This document shows, piece after piece, positions 27,748 through 36,904 of a stretch of DNA of 64,000 bases. Source of the stretch: Fibrobacterota bacterium. GTDB taxonomy: Bacteria > Fibrobacterota > Chitinivibrionia > Chitinivibrionales > Chitinispirillaceae. Where the stretch lies: the NCBI GenBank assembly GCA_023459055.1, contig JAEWVR010000011.1:1-64000 (forward strand), written 5' to 3'. The notes under the pieces are model-generated. The model was not told where the DNA came from and made no database searches. It saw only the letters and a program-made list of their open reading frames with translations. Each line of letters opens with the position of its first letter. The first letter of the stretch is position 1. A program made the translations under genes and the position numbers.

Positions 27748-29361
27748 TTAGACTTTTTTTAATATTTTCATTCGTGAAAAAATTTCTTCTTCGATTTCCT
27801 TTTTGCTAAGAAAAACGGTCTTTTTTTCTTCTTTTTTAGACAATTCGGTTTCAAGCACTTTTCTTTTAATTTTTAAAAAATCTTTGTATGAATTATCCCA
27901 ATGTGATATTGTAAATCCTAAAGATTTAATTTCTTTATCAATTTCATCCATGCGTTCGGTTTCTTTTTTGTTTAACGTTTCTTTTTCAAAAAGATCCCGC
28001 CTCTCTCTTAACAAAGATTCTGTCGCTTCGTCAAGTGTACCTGTCAAACCAAACATATCACTCGTTAAAATACCGGCATATCCCATACCGCGTGGACTTT
28101 CTGCTGGTTCTTGTGAATGGACATTGTTATTTTCATCTTTCCACATAACCTGTACTTGTTCTTTTTGTAATTCTGCTATGGCAAGCGGCTGATGAGTTAC
28201 CATTAACAAATGGCTTGTTTCATTGTTTGGTACAAATTCACGCAAAAATTTCAGATATTTAACAGCCCATGCAGGATTTAAATGTGTGTCTGGTTCGTCA
28301 AGAAGGAATAATGAATCTTTCCCACCGGTAAATTTTAGTAATCCAAGAACTGTCAGTAGTTGCTGTTCGCCCTCACTTAATTCCCTGAATGTTAATGGTG
28401 CCTCGTGTGCAACCATTTTTACTCTGACACTTACCTCGGCGATTATTTCTGATAACAGCATACTTTCAAGCATCTTGAAAAAGACATCAGGGCGTAAACC
28501 ATTTGCAAATTCGCGTAATGTACCAACATCCGGTAGGAAGAGGTGAAAGAACTCATTGTTAACATTACTTCCTGTCAAAGAAGTATCTTCTTTTCGGGTA
28601 ACTTTAACGGGTGCAAGTGCATAGGGGTATAATGAATCAAGGAATTCTCTTACGACACCTCGTGCACCCCAGAAAAGTTCATCTTTATTTTTTGCCCAAT
28701 CTGGTTTACGCAAAACGAAATGAACAGAATCTAAACCATCAATACCAAGATGTTCACGTAAAAATATCTTTTCTTTGTCATTTTTATCACTTAAGAAAAA
28801 AGCAAGGAGCACAAACTGGCTATGGTAAGGTTTTGCATAGAAAAGGGGGCGTATATCCGCTTTTAAATCGACTTCGTTTTTTAATAAACGTTTATAAAAA
28901 TCACTTCGGTGTTTTCGAAAGTATTTTTCAAGACGGTCACTCGGTCCGGAATAATATGCAAAGAGATAATTGGGTAATAAAGAAGCCAGCCCATTACTAT
29001 CCCGCTTGATTTTAGAAATTGCAACTGATTCTTCTTTGTACCCTTTCGAATCATTCTTTTTATGGTTCGATACAGTAACGATGTATTGTTTTGTCAATGT
29101 ACCGCGAGCCGGATCTGCATCAACTGTTATCCATTGGATTTTACTTCCCTCACCAAGTTTATACTTTATCTTATAAGAAAAGGGTGGTTCTTCTCCGAGG
29201 TCAAGGTTTCTGAAAATCGATACAAGAGCTTCTAAAACATTCGACTTACCGGAGCCGTTCCGTCCAACAATAACGGTCATGAGATTGTTTTCATCAAAAT
29301 CTACAATAACATTTTCAAGATTTTTAAAACGTGACCGAATTTCAAGATAATCGATTTTCAT
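27748..29361 (-). CDS. Restriction-system-associated AAA ATPase, PtuA-like
   Basis: This 537-residue ATPase has an ABC/SMC-like head: VGRNGSGKSNVLEAL (about 33-47), the signature ELSEGEQQLL (about 327-336), FLLDEPDTHLNP Walker B and MVTHQPL with the H-loop. The C-terminus is Lys/Glu-rich and coiled. It resembles PtuA of Septu and the AAA ATPases reported beside type I restriction systems. It starts ten bases after hsdS, so its expression is tied to the restriction enzyme. A likely role is sensing infection, or restriction failure, and gating the HNH nuclease next to it; this is inferred. Confidence 0.8.
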   Translation of the reverse strand: MKIDYLEIRSRFKNLENVIVDFDENNLMTVIVGRNGSGKSNVLEALVSIFRNLDLGEEPPFSYKIKYKLGEGSKIQWITVDADPARGTLTKQYIVTVSNHKKNDSKGYKEESVAISKIKRDSNGLASLLPNYLFAYYSGPSDRLEKYFRKHRSDFYKRLLKNEVDLKADIRPLFYAKPYHSQFVLLAFFLSDKNDKEKIFLREHLGIDGLDSVHFVLRKPDWAKNKDELFWGARGVVREFLDSLYPYALAPVKVTRKEDTSLTGSNVNNEFFHLFLPDVGTLREFANGLRPDVFFKMLESMLLSEIIAEVSVRVKMVAHEAPLTFRELSEGEQQLLTVLGLLKFTGGKDSLFLLDEPDTHLNPAWAVKYLKFLREFVPNNETSHLLMVTHQPLAIAELQKEQVQVMWKDENNNVHSQEPAESPRGMGYAGILTSDMFGLTGTLDEATESLLRERRDLFEKETLNKKETERMDEIDKEIKSLGFTISHWDNSYKDFLKIKRKVLETELSKKEEKKTVFLSKKEIEEEIFSRMKILKKV

Positions 29362-29371
29362 ACCTATACTC

Positions 29372-30952
29372 TTATTTGGTCAAAGTGAATATCTCTTTAC
29401 TACCCTGCCGTTTACGCTTAATAGTACCGGCTTGTACCTGCTCCCTGATATCAAGAAAAAATTTCTCCAGATCTTCAGTTGAGGCATCGTTAGGATACCC
29501 TGCCAGTGAAAGTAACTCTTGTGAATCAAGCGGTCTCTCTGCACGTTTAAGTGCTTCCAGTATTGGTACTATTTCTTTTTTCTGCATTGTATTACCTGCT
29601 TGTTTAGCCCTTTTAGTTTTTTTGACTACCGTTTTTACTGTAGTGTTTCGCTCTGCCGTGATTTTTTCCAGCAGTGCTTCGGCGCTATTTTCACCTGTGA
29701 CGAGTTCTGGATTTTGCTCACGCCACTCTGCAGTAAGTTCGCCACTAAATGCTTTTGAAAGAATTGATTGAGTTAGATCATTTACAAGCGATTGGGCATT
29801 TAATAAATGTTTTTCAATCGCATCCTCAATACCAAATAATTTATTTACAATTGATATGATTTTATCCTGTTCACGAATGGACGGTAGATTAATTGGATAG
29901 TCAGCTAATTTTTGAGCATTTATATTTGACTGACTAACACCATCTGATTTTACTCTCCAACAATATTCCTTTGCATCTGGGCTATTCAAACAGATATTTA
30001 GAAATTCAGGGTTTAATGTATCGCTACATTCAATTTTAATCAAATACCCAGCAAAAATAGCATCACGTTCGCCTCTATATATTGCTGTTTTTCCAACTAA
30101 TTCAGGACTATTCGTTCGATTAAATAATACATCACCCTTTTTTAATTTATATTTTTCGATTTCTTTTATATCGGATGTATATACTAAATCATTCCAATCC
30201 AATTTACCACTTTGAATATTACCCATTCGTAAAACGGGTATTTTACCAGTTTTTTCTGATTTAGCAGAAGTTCCGTAAGTTAATTTTGTTGTAACTTCGC
30301 CCAATAAAAAAGTTTGCAAAATTGGTTCATTGTTTTCGTTTCTCCACTCTTCTGTCAACTCACCACTTACCGCAGCAGCCAGAACAGATTGACGAAACCG
30401 TTTTAGTATAGATGGTATCGCGTCAAGTCGTGTTTTTATCTTGTCTACCTGTGCTAACAAATTGTCAAGGCGTGATGCTATTTCTTTTTGCTCGGCTAGC
30501 GGTGGAAATGAGATTTGCGTCTGTTCAAATTTCCCCTTAGTTATGTGTCGTAGTCCTACTCCACCTTGAGCGTTCTCAATTAATTCAGTTAACTTATAAT
30601 TAATTGCATATCTAAAATATGTTTTATTTATGCTTTGTTCATTTATATCAACTCTAAATATATGTTGGTTTAAAGCTCCAATACTTCCATTCCAAATATG
30701 AGCCCCAAATGAAGTGCCTGGTGTCCCAGACCATGCGAATAATAAATCCCCATTTTTTATTACATGCTTTTCATCTAAAATTCCATCGAAATAATTAAAC
30801 TCGGCATTCGAATTATTTAAATTTTGAATCCGAATTATTGGAATACCTTTTTTGGTCCATTCTGTTGGTTTAAAAGCTCTACCATTTACAAGATCGCATA
30901 ACAATCCAATTTCCGCCATAAGCCATTTCGAATGAGTATTATGGAAATTCAA
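29372..30952 (-). CDS. hsdS: Type I restriction-modification specificity subunit
   Basis: HsdS carries two target-recognition domains that read the two halves of a split DNA site, joined by conserved helical spacers (PLAEQKEIASRLDNLLAQVDKIKTR and IREQDKIISIVNKLFGIEDAI regions, shown here in part). The protein is 526 residues, longer than usual. After the second spacer (about residue 410) comes a Lys-rich linker and a winged-helix-like end. The start is TTG at 30952, supported by AAAGGG and by four-base overlap with the hsdM stop. Confidence 0.92.
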   Translation of the reverse strand: MNFHNTHSKWLMAEIGLLCDLVNGRAFKPTEWTKKGIPIIRIQNLNNSNAEFNYFDGILDEKHVIKNGDLLFAWSGTPGTSFGAHIWNGSIGALNQHIFRVDINEQSINKTYFRYAINYKLTELIENAQGGVGLRHITKGKFEQTQISFPPLAEQKEIASRLDNLLAQVDKIKTRLDAIPSILKRFRQSVLAAAVSGELTEEWRNENNEPILQTFLLGEVTTKLTYGTSAKSEKTGKIPVLRMGNIQSGKLDWNDLVYTSDIKEIEKYKLKKGDVLFNRTNSPELVGKTAIYRGERDAIFAGYLIKIECSDTLNPEFLNICLNSPDAKEYCWRVKSDGVSQSNINAQKLADYPINLPSIREQDKIISIVNKLFGIEDAIEKHLLNAQSLVNDLTQSILSKAFSGELTAEWREQNPELVTGENSAEALLEKITAERNTTVKTVVKKTKRAKQAGNTMQKKEIVPILEALKRAERPLDSQELLSLAGYPNDASTEDLEKFFLDIREQVQAGTIKRKRQGSKEIFTLTK

Positions 30953-32451
30953 TTAATACCCTTTCTATTTTTAATTCTAAGGGCCTCATCATTGCACCCT
31001 AAAAATGCCATTAATTCACTAATTTCATTTATAGCTTCAGTTAACTCACTCATTGCTTCCGCGGCAAGTGTTTCCGGTTCTGGTAAGCTGTCAGAATCCA
31101 CATTTTCATCATCCTTGAGCCATGAGATATCCAGTGAATCCCCCTTTTGTTCTGCGATCCATTCACGGGTAAAACAGCGCCAGCGACTATTTTCTATTGT
31201 TTCTTCAGTTCCCTTTTTAACCCATGACCATTCGCCTTCGGTTCGCTTACCAGTCCCATCAGCTTTCTTTCCGTAACACCTTTCAAAACTTTTAAAAAAC
31301 TCTTTTGTTAATACCGTTCGTTTTCCAAATGCAGGCATATTCGACCGCATGTCGTAAACCCATACTTTTTTAGTGTTGTTTTTATCGGAAGCACCTCGGG
31401 TAAAAAAGAGAACATTGGTCTTTACACCTTGCGCATAAAATATACCGGTAGGTAGGCGAAGTATTGTATGAAGATTGCACTTGTCCATCAGGTCTCTGCG
31501 TATGTCAACCCCGACATTTCCCTCAAAAAGAACATTATCCGGGACAACAATTCCAGCACGTCCGGTTTCCTTCTCGAGAGAACGATACACATGTTCAAGA
31601 AACGCGAGTTGTTTATTATTTGTCTTATACGTAAAATCATCACGCGTTATCGCCTCACCACCTTTTTTTGATCCAAATGGTGGATTGGTGATAATTACAT
31701 CTGCTTTACCAAGTCGTTTTCCATCAGCAGAAAGTGTATCGCCAAGACCAATAGTACCCTCAATGCCATGGAGTAATGCATTCATGAGTGCAAGACGGTA
31801 CGTATCGGGTACAAGTTCCATGCCCCGTAATGCTTTCTGCCGCTGAAAATTCTGTTGACTCTGCGTAAGTGTATACAATTCATCGGTTGCTTTAGAAATA
31901 TATCGGTGTGCAGCAATAAGAAAACCACCTGTACCACATGCCGGGTCCTGTATTATCTCGCCAACCTGTGGCTGCAACACTTCTACGATTGAGTCAATTA
32001 ATGGTCGTGGTGTAAAGTACTGTCCGGCGCCTGACTTTTTTTCACTGGCATTTTTTTCAAGCAATCCTTCATACAGATCTCCAAGTCCTTCTTCACGAGC
32101 GGAATACCATTCAAGGTTATTTAAATGCTCAACAATTTTCCGCAAATTTTTCGGTTGACGGATTGCGGTTGATGCATCAGCATAAATCTCTTTTACGTAT
32201 CCACTGCCTTTGGAACCGAGATGCAGTAACTGTTCCTTATAAAAATCTAATTGTTCAAGTCCGTCTTTTGCTTTGAGGTCTTTCCAGCGATATCCTTTGG
32301 GAATATTGTTTTCTGTTGCGGTTTCCTCTGCCATTTTCAGGAAGAGAAGGTAGGTAAGTTCTGTAACATACTCATGATACGTTATGCCGTCGTCACGTAG
32401 CACATTGCAAAGATTCCACAACTTCGCTACGATGTCTGAAGTACTTGTCAT
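30949..32451 (-). CDS. hsdM: Type I restriction-modification methyltransferase subunit
   Basis: HsdM methylates adenine at N6 in the sites chosen by HsdS. The 500-residue protein has the N-terminal helical HsdM domain, the SAM-binding DPACGTGGFLIAAH near residue 169 and the catalytic motif IITNPPFG near residue 255. It lies ten bases after hsdR and overlaps hsdS. GGAG precedes the ATG. Confidence 0.96.
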   Translation of the reverse strand: MTSTSDIVAKLWNLCNVLRDDGITYHEYVTELTYLLFLKMAEETATENNIPKGYRWKDLKAKDGLEQLDFYKEQLLHLGSKGSGYVKEIYADASTAIRQPKNLRKIVEHLNNLEWYSAREEGLGDLYEGLLEKNASEKKSGAGQYFTPRPLIDSIVEVLQPQVGEIIQDPACGTGGFLIAAHRYISKATDELYTLTQSQQNFQRQKALRGMELVPDTYRLALMNALLHGIEGTIGLGDTLSADGKRLGKADVIITNPPFGSKKGGEAITRDDFTYKTNNKQLAFLEHVYRSLEKETGRAGIVVPDNVLFEGNVGVDIRRDLMDKCNLHTILRLPTGIFYAQGVKTNVLFFTRGASDKNNTKKVWVYDMRSNMPAFGKRTVLTKEFFKSFERCYGKKADGTGKRTEGEWSWVKKGTEETIENSRWRCFTREWIAEQKGDSLDISWLKDDENVDSDSLPEPETLAAEAMSELTEAINEISELMAFLGCNDEALRIKNRKGIN

Positions 32452-32461
32452 TCATTAACTC

Positions 32462-35400
32462 CTACGCACTCTCATTCCAGATCTCCTGTTGAAAATCCTG
32501 CAATAAGGTGCTCAGTTCACCATCAAATGTTTTATTAAGCCGATTAAAACCACCATCGGCACGAAATTGACCATTGTCAAGAGTCTCACGATCGACGATA
32601 GTTTCAATTTTTATCTGATTTGCGATACGCTGCAACCATGTTCGCTGGGGATTAGTCCATTGTTGCTTTTTAAGAACCCGTTTTAGCGCATTGTCAACAC
32701 GCTCGGCATACGGTATCAATGCAGACCCGAGTGATTGTGTTCTGATATACCCAATGATACTTGCTGCGATATCCTCATTGCGCATCTCACGCCAGGCTGT
32801 CCGGAGATTAGCCTCGGTAAAACCAGCTGCATCAAGTTTTTCTTTAATTTCACGAAGGTCCTGCCGTGTCAAGTCTCTGGGGCGTTGAGTAACTACATTG
32901 AGTGCTGCAATCTCATTTACATTAGCCTGTACCCATTGCGTAAAGGCATCAATATAATCTTCCGGTTTTTTCGCAACGCCATACCCATGCTCAACAGATT
33001 TTAGACTATCCTCATGTTCTGAAATCGGTACGCGAGTCTTTGTGCCTGGTGCCAGATTATCAATAAACGCTGCAAGTTTGGGTTTACTGATAAATAATTG
33101 TTCAATGGCATCAGGATTGCCGCTATCAATAATTTTTTCTATATCAGCGCATGATACGCCAAAATGTTCGATAATTATCTGCTCATGTCTAAGCAGTAAT
33201 TTTTTCTTTTTCCGAATACGTACAGTAATATCATCGGTAACTTTAGCCCGTAATTTTGGGTCTGCAAGCCGGTTAAGTTCATCAACCATCGTAAGAAGCT
33301 TGACTGATGGTGATGCAACAACGGGTTTCATTCCTGTAACAGGTTGCAGAGCACTGTAGACATCGACTGCATCAAAAATTCTAAAAACCTCTTTGTCAAG
33401 ACCTTTACCAAACAGATCTTCACATAAGCGAGTTCCCCGACCAAGCATCTGCTCAAACAGTATACGGCTTTTTACTCTGCGGATAAAAACGATATTGATT
33501 ATTTCCTCAACGTCAATTCCCGTCGAAAGAAGATCTACCGTTACCGCTACCTTTGGCAGGGCTTCATTCTTATATCGTCTGATCAATTTCTTCTGATCAT
33601 CAACATAGCCAGTTATCTTCAACACCGTCTCTGCGTCAAGCGAACCATACTGTTCCTCAAATGCATTTTGCAATAAATAAACCACCAGATCAGCATGGCT
33701 GTCATTGACACAAAAGATTAGCGTCTTTCCGGCAAGCGCCGGGTCAATGTGGCGTGCAAGTTCTCTACATACTGTTTTATTAAAATTTTCTGTTATGACA
33801 CGGCTGTTAAATGTATCAACATCAAAATTTATTTCATCAGGAGTTGCCGAAAGATCTACGTCACCAGTAAGCGGATCAATCATTTTAACAACATCACCCT
33901 TATCCCAGTGAATTCCATTTTCAGCAAGGTTGGTAATAATTCGTACCGGTGGTTCATGATCAACCAGATAGCCGTCAATAACAGCTTTACGATATGAATA
34001 ATTAAAGACTGGATGTCCAAAGATTTGTGTAGTATGCAGTGCCGGTGTAGCCGTAAAACCAATCTTGACAGCATCAAAATGGTCTAAAACCCGGCGGTAT
34101 TTCGAAATATAATCCTGCTCACCGCGAAACAGCAACTCATCCTCAGAAAGCTCATAATCAAGGGTATACCCGCGATGACATTCATCAACAATAATACAAT
34201 CGTATGAATCTATCGGCAGGTTATCTTTATCGTCACTTGAATACAACAACCTGCGAACCATCCCCTGAATTGTAGCAATCTGTACCCGTGTATCCTGTTC
34301 AGGAATGCGATCACCAAGCTCCTTGACATCATAAATATCATACAATGAAGAAAGGCTTTCAACCTTTACATTTTGAAAAACTTCTGCAGCCTGCGAACCA
34401 AGTGATTCTCTGTCAACCAGAAACAAAATCCGTCTGAAGCGACTTGATCTTAGAGCCCGGTACATGAGGCCAAGACAGACCCGGGTTTTCCCTGTTCCGG
34501 TTGCCATTGCCACAAGCATTTCGCGTTGCCCTTCAGCCAGTTTATTCTCGATTGTTCTGATTGCGTCTTTCTGGTAATTCCGTAACCAGAAAAAATCGAC
34601 CGTTTCTTCCTGTAGTTTTTTTTGTGCCTTTTGTGCATCATAGCGTAAAAGTGCCGTTAACCCTTGTGGGGTATACCAGTTTTCCAATGGTCGGGGAAGA
34701 TTGGTCGCACACCGTAAATCCTGAAACCATATACCACTTTTTGTATGAATCTGGCGAAGGTACGCTCTTCCATTCGTTGCAAAAATAAAAGGAACCTTGT
34801 TCTTATTCCATGGAGATTCTGCGGGTACCGTCTCATCACCCTTCTTTACATAATCCCGACTGTACCGTGCGGCTTGTTGTAAAACACCGGGAACATCAAT
34901 CTCACTTTTTTTAGCTTCAACAAAAGCTACTAGCTCAAGACCGATAAAAAGGGCGTAGTCAACCGGCCCGCTTTTTGTTGGCCATTCGGCAATAGCACGG
35001 TTACATGATTTTGCGGGCCGAGTCCCTTTTGCATACCGTAGTATATCGGAATCTGCTTCCCAACCGTTGTCGCGTAATTGCTGATCAACAAGGTGGCGAG
35101 TATCGCTTTCATCTAAAAGGAGCGTACCATTTGCCCTCTCTGCTTTTTTAACCAGCGCTTTAACCGATTCCGGATCGGCCTTACTTTTTTGCTGCAATAC
35201 AGTTAGTTGCGTTAGGAACAGGGTATTCTGATCTTTTAATTTATCCTCAGTTTGTACAGCTAGATCCAGTGCTACTTCAAGATCTGTGTATGCATTAGCG
35301 GCTTTTTTCTCTGCATCATACCTGAGTTTTGTCTCATCTTCCATTCTGGTTTTAGCATCAAGTAATTCCCTTTGCATCGATTCAACCCTGGAACGAAGAT

Positions 35401-35875
35401 CAGACAATTCAGTTTTTAATACATCATCGACTTTCACAGGGTCAGGAGGGGGAATGAATGGCCCAGGTTTAAAATCCCGTTCGTTACCAAACGTCTGGTG
35501 AAACCAGATACAAAATGCTCTACAAAGTTTTAGCCCATGTAGCGCATCACTTCGTGTCCCTATATTTTCATGTACTGCCTTATTGCCATATTTACGAACC
35601 GCATGAAAGAGCTCGGCAATTTCCCGCTGAAGAATGCCCATGCTTTCAAGTCGTTTGAGAAGTTGAAGCAATTCCTCGAATTCATCATGGTATTCTCCAA
35701 CCAGCGCAGCAACAGTCACCGCAACCTTCTCACAAAGTTGACGTTGTTTAAATAGAGAAATTTGTGGTTCACTGAAACAATATCGTTCCGATTCTGCAGC
35801 AAGACGAAGCAGAATCGCATCGTATTTTACAAGAAAACTAAAATTAGGGGACTTTATTTCTACTTTTTGTGACAT
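32462..35875 (-). CDS. hsdR: Type I restriction endonuclease subunit (EcoEI-like)
   Basis: This 1137-residue subunit translocates and cuts unmodified DNA. An N-terminal DUF4145-like helical domain and coiled coil (to about 270) precede the nuclease domain, with DYALFIG.ELVAFVEAKK near residue 315 (the PD-ExK type Asp and Glu-x-Lys). The SF2 helicase follows: MATGTGKTR near residue 457, VDECHRGY near residue 565, FTATPA, and LGRGTRL. An EcoEI-type C-terminal domain closes it. I use the ATG at 35875 (MSQKVE); the upstream in-frame codon at 35884 is TTG. It is the first gene of the operon, divergent from radC. Confidence 0.95.
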   Translation of the reverse strand: MSQKVEIKSPNFSFLVKYDAILLRLAAESERYCFSEPQISLFKQRQLCEKVAVTVAALVGEYHDEFEELLQLLKRLESMGILQREIAELFHAVRKYGNKAVHENIGTRSDALHGLKLCRAFCIWFHQTFGNERDFKPGPFIPPPDPVKVDDVLKTELSDLRSRVESMQRELLDAKTRMEDETKLRYDAEKKAANAYTDLEVALDLAVQTEDKLKDQNTLFLTQLTVLQQKSKADPESVKALVKKAERANGTLLLDESDTRHLVDQQLRDNGWEADSDILRYAKGTRPAKSCNRAIAEWPTKSGPVDYALFIGLELVAFVEAKKSEIDVPGVLQQAARYSRDYVKKGDETVPAESPWNKNKVPFIFATNGRAYLRQIHTKSGIWFQDLRCATNLPRPLENWYTPQGLTALLRYDAQKAQKKLQEETVDFFWLRNYQKDAIRTIENKLAEGQREMLVAMATGTGKTRVCLGLMYRALRSSRFRRILFLVDRESLGSQAAEVFQNVKVESLSSLYDIYDVKELGDRIPEQDTRVQIATIQGMVRRLLYSSDDKDNLPIDSYDCIIVDECHRGYTLDYELSEDELLFRGEQDYISKYRRVLDHFDAVKIGFTATPALHTTQIFGHPVFNYSYRKAVIDGYLVDHEPPVRIITNLAENGIHWDKGDVVKMIDPLTGDVDLSATPDEINFDVDTFNSRVITENFNKTVCRELARHIDPALAGKTLIFCVNDSHADLVVYLLQNAFEEQYGSLDAETVLKITGYVDDQKKLIRRYKNEALPKVAVTVDLLSTGIDVEEIINIVFIRRVKSRILFEQMLGRGTRLCEDLFGKGLDKEVFRIFDAVDVYSALQPVTGMKPVVASPSVKLLTMVDELNRLADPKLRAKVTDDITVRIRKKKKLLLRHEQIIIEHFGVSCADIEKIIDSGNPDAIEQLFISKPKLAAFIDNLAPGTKTRVPISEHEDSLKSVEHGYGVAKKPEDYIDAFTQWVQANVNEIAALNVVTQRPRDLTRQDLREIKEKLDAAGFTEANLRTAWREMRNEDIAASIIGYIRTQSLGSALIPYAERVDNALKRVLKKQQWTNPQRTWLQRIANQIKIETIVDRETLDNGQFRADGGFNRLNKTFDGELSTLLQDFQQEIWNESA

Positions 35876-35985
35876 AGTAAACAAAATATAACTTTTTGAA
35901 ATGTAATTACGACAATAATGCTTTAAAAAAGTTATTTTCTATACATTGTTTATCATTCTACTTTCGCTTCAATAAAGGGTTTGTA

Positions 35986-36648
35986 ATGAAACGAATCACC
36001 GATATTCCGGAAATTGATCGACCGCGGGAGAAAATTAAGGTAAAAGGTGTTAAACATCTTTCTGATCAGGAATTACTCGCGATACTACTTGGTATGGGTA
36101 ACGCGAAATATGACGTAATGGTACTTGCTGACAAAGTACTTAAATGCCTTGAAGCAAATAGTGGTGTACCGGTTCTCGAGAAACTGCAACAAATTGACGG
36201 GATCGGTATAGCGAAAGCTGCTACTATTGTAGCTGCAGTAGAATTTAGCAGACGAAGAATTCGTCCTGAGGGGATCAAGGTCCGTTTTATAGCAGATATT
36301 ATTCCTTTGTTAAGTAACTACGCAGACAGAAAACAGGAACACCTGGTCTGCATTTCGATAAATGGAGCACAGGAAGTGATCGCAACCAGAGTTGTAACAA
36401 TTGGTTTAGCAGATAAAACGCTGATACATCCAAGAGAAGTATTTGCTGATCCAATTACAGACCGTGCAACTGCAATTATACTTGCACACAATCATCCAAA
36501 TGGAATTCCAAGTCCAAGCCCGGATGATATTATCCTGACACAAAAAATTGCTGAGGCAGGAAAAACCTTAGGCATAGCATTACTTGATCATGTCATTTTC
36601 AATCAGCGGGGAAGTTGCAGCATGGTTGAGCAGGGGTATTTGGAGTAA
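35986..36648 (+). CDS. radC: RadC-family JAB-domain protein
   Basis: This 220-residue protein has a helix-hairpin-helix region (LQQIDGIGIAKAATIVAAVEF) and a JAB/MPN metal-binding motif, LAHNHPNGIPSPSPDD, with the His-x-His and Ser/Asp ligands complete. RadC proteins were once linked to DNA repair, but their role is unsettled; they are common in mobile and defence regions. The start at 35986 has AAAGGG upstream; the in-frame extension would need a TTG. It is divergent from hsdR and convergent with druE. Confidence 0.9.
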   Translation: MKRITDIPEIDRPREKIKVKGVKHLSDQELLAILLGMGNAKYDVMVLADKVLKCLEANSGVPVLEKLQQIDGIGIAKAATIVAAVEFSRRRIRPEGIKVRFIADIIPLLSNYADRKQEHLVCISINGAQEVIATRVVTIGLADKTLIHPREVFADPITDRATAIILAHNHPNGIPSPSPDDIILTQKIAEAGKTLGIALLDHVIFNQRGSCSMVEQGYLE

Positions 36649-36904
36649 CTATAGTTTTGTAAATATAAAGCAATACTCACACCCGCACATACACTTCTGC
36701 TTAGTAGCGATTCTTTTTTTTACTGTAAGGTGTGTTTAAAAATCTTGATTACTTTATTGTTAGCTGTTCTACAAAATAATAATTTGTATCCCAGATTTTA
36801 TTCTCAATAAATATTTGTAAATCATAAATTCAAATAATTAAAAAGTATCATTTGTTTACACTCCGTTTACAATTATTGACGATTCAATATATGTTCGTCA
36901 CACC

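Noticed and set aside
26883..29361. A retron of the Ec78 type, which also uses PtuA/PtuB-like proteins
   Set aside because: No reverse transcriptase gene is next to the pair; the neighbours are hsdRMS.
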